From Streptomyces misionensis (GTDB lineage Bacteria; Actinomycetota; Actinomycetes; Streptomycetales; Streptomycetaceae): a stretch of 64,000 bases of DNA. The stretch spans positions 3,922,501 through 3,986,500 of the forward strand of contig NZ_FNTD01000004.1 of assembly GCF_900104815.1 (NCBI RefSeq), read 5' to 3'. How positions within the stretch are numbered: the stretch's first letter is position 1; every line of letters begins with the position of its first letter. A program made the translations under genes and the position numbers. Below, piece after piece: positions 63,820 to 64,000 of the stretch. A model generated the notes under the pieces. It saw only the letters and a program-made list of their open reading frames with translations. It ran no database searches and was not told the DNA's origin.

Positions 63820-64000
63820 ATGGCCACAGCAGCCGCGCAGCGCACGGCCCGCCCGCAGGCGGACGGTGCCACCGCCGGGGACCCGGCGGAATACCAGCGC
63901 GCCTTCGACGCGGCCGTGGCCGCCGACGAGCGCATCGAACCGCGCGACTGGATGCCCGACGCCTACCGCGCGACGCTGGTCCGCCAGATCGCCCAGCACG
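63820..64000 (+). CDS. paaA: PaaA, phenylacetyl-CoA epoxidase catalytic subunit, N-terminus (cut by window edge)
   Basis: Only 60 residues are visible: [13 protein letters not shown]..., then [40 protein letters not shown], which matches the start of the PaaA di-iron subunit of the phenylacetyl-CoA epoxidase complex. The rest, and the paaBCDE genes, should follow beyond the window. A GTCAGGGGGA ribosome-binding region precedes the ATG at 63820. Confidence 0.85.
   Translation, partial: MATAAAQRTARPQADGATAGDPAEYQRAFDAAVAADERIEPRDWMPDAYRATLVRQIAQH

Overview
The window is high-GC, gene-dense chromosomal DNA of a Streptomyces (or a very close relative). The signs are GTG/TTG and leaderless starts, strong third-position GC bias, a bacterial proteasome activator (Bpa/PafE), a mycothiol-dependent-type isomerase, SpoIIE/PP2C phosphatases, PASTA-type Ser/Thr kinases and duplicated branched-chain 2-oxoacid dehydrogenase (bkd) operons. 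From memory, the gene order (metG, aspS, D-Ala-D-Ala carboxypeptidase, bkd operon, kinase pair, second bkd operon, bkdR, paaN) resembles the S. coelicolor SCO3790-SCO3840 region near oriC. A perfect parS site and several DnaA boxes agree with an origin-proximal position.

Layout. 1-8.4 kb: a SpoIIE phosphatase cut by the window edge, membrane proteins, a MocR/hydrolase divergent pair with a direct-repeat operator, a VWA protein with a probable C-terminal frameshift, and metG. 8.4-16 kb: an AbiEii-like nucleotidyltransferase, aspS, a PAS/GAF/SpoIIE/HATPase multidomain phosphatase, a PerM-type transporter, pirin and SseB. 16-31.5 kb: acyl-CoA dehydrogenase, M18 aminopeptidase, small membrane proteins, a thioredoxin-NHL protein, a nitrilase-family amidase, a mycothiol-type isomerase, a methyltransferase, a GntR-MFS operon, a penicillin-binding carboxypeptidase, a YtrA-type GntR with its operator, and secreted proteins including one with an M15-like motif and one I36 inhibitor.

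31.8-36.3 kb is the most accessory-looking part: two WXG100 proteins, a large secreted-type toxin with a C-terminal CdiA-CT RNase A-like domain, a putative immunity gene, then an orphan fragment of a second RNase A-like toxin tip with its own CdiI-type immunity gene. It looks like a toxin-cartridge exchange locus.

36.4-55.3 kb: bkd operon 1, a phosphotransferase, two divergent Ser/Thr kinases, Bpa, a quinone reductase, then mobA-like/moeA/K+ channel genes with parS embedded in the moeA-channel overlap, then bkd operon 2 divergent from the Lrp-type bkdR. 55.3-64 kb: a TetR regulator, 3-hydroxyacyl-CoA dehydrogenase, paaN and (at the edge) paaA, the phenylacetate catabolic genes. Copies of one palindrome, ACCGA-N4-TCGGT, stand upstream of paaN, paaA and bkd operon 2. 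An intact IS481-family element sits exactly at the shared stop-codon overlap of paaN and an rRNA/tRNA methyltransferase gene, and its duplicated CTAG target supplies the stop codon of both host genes and of the transposase.

No rRNA, tRNA or CRISPR feature was seen.
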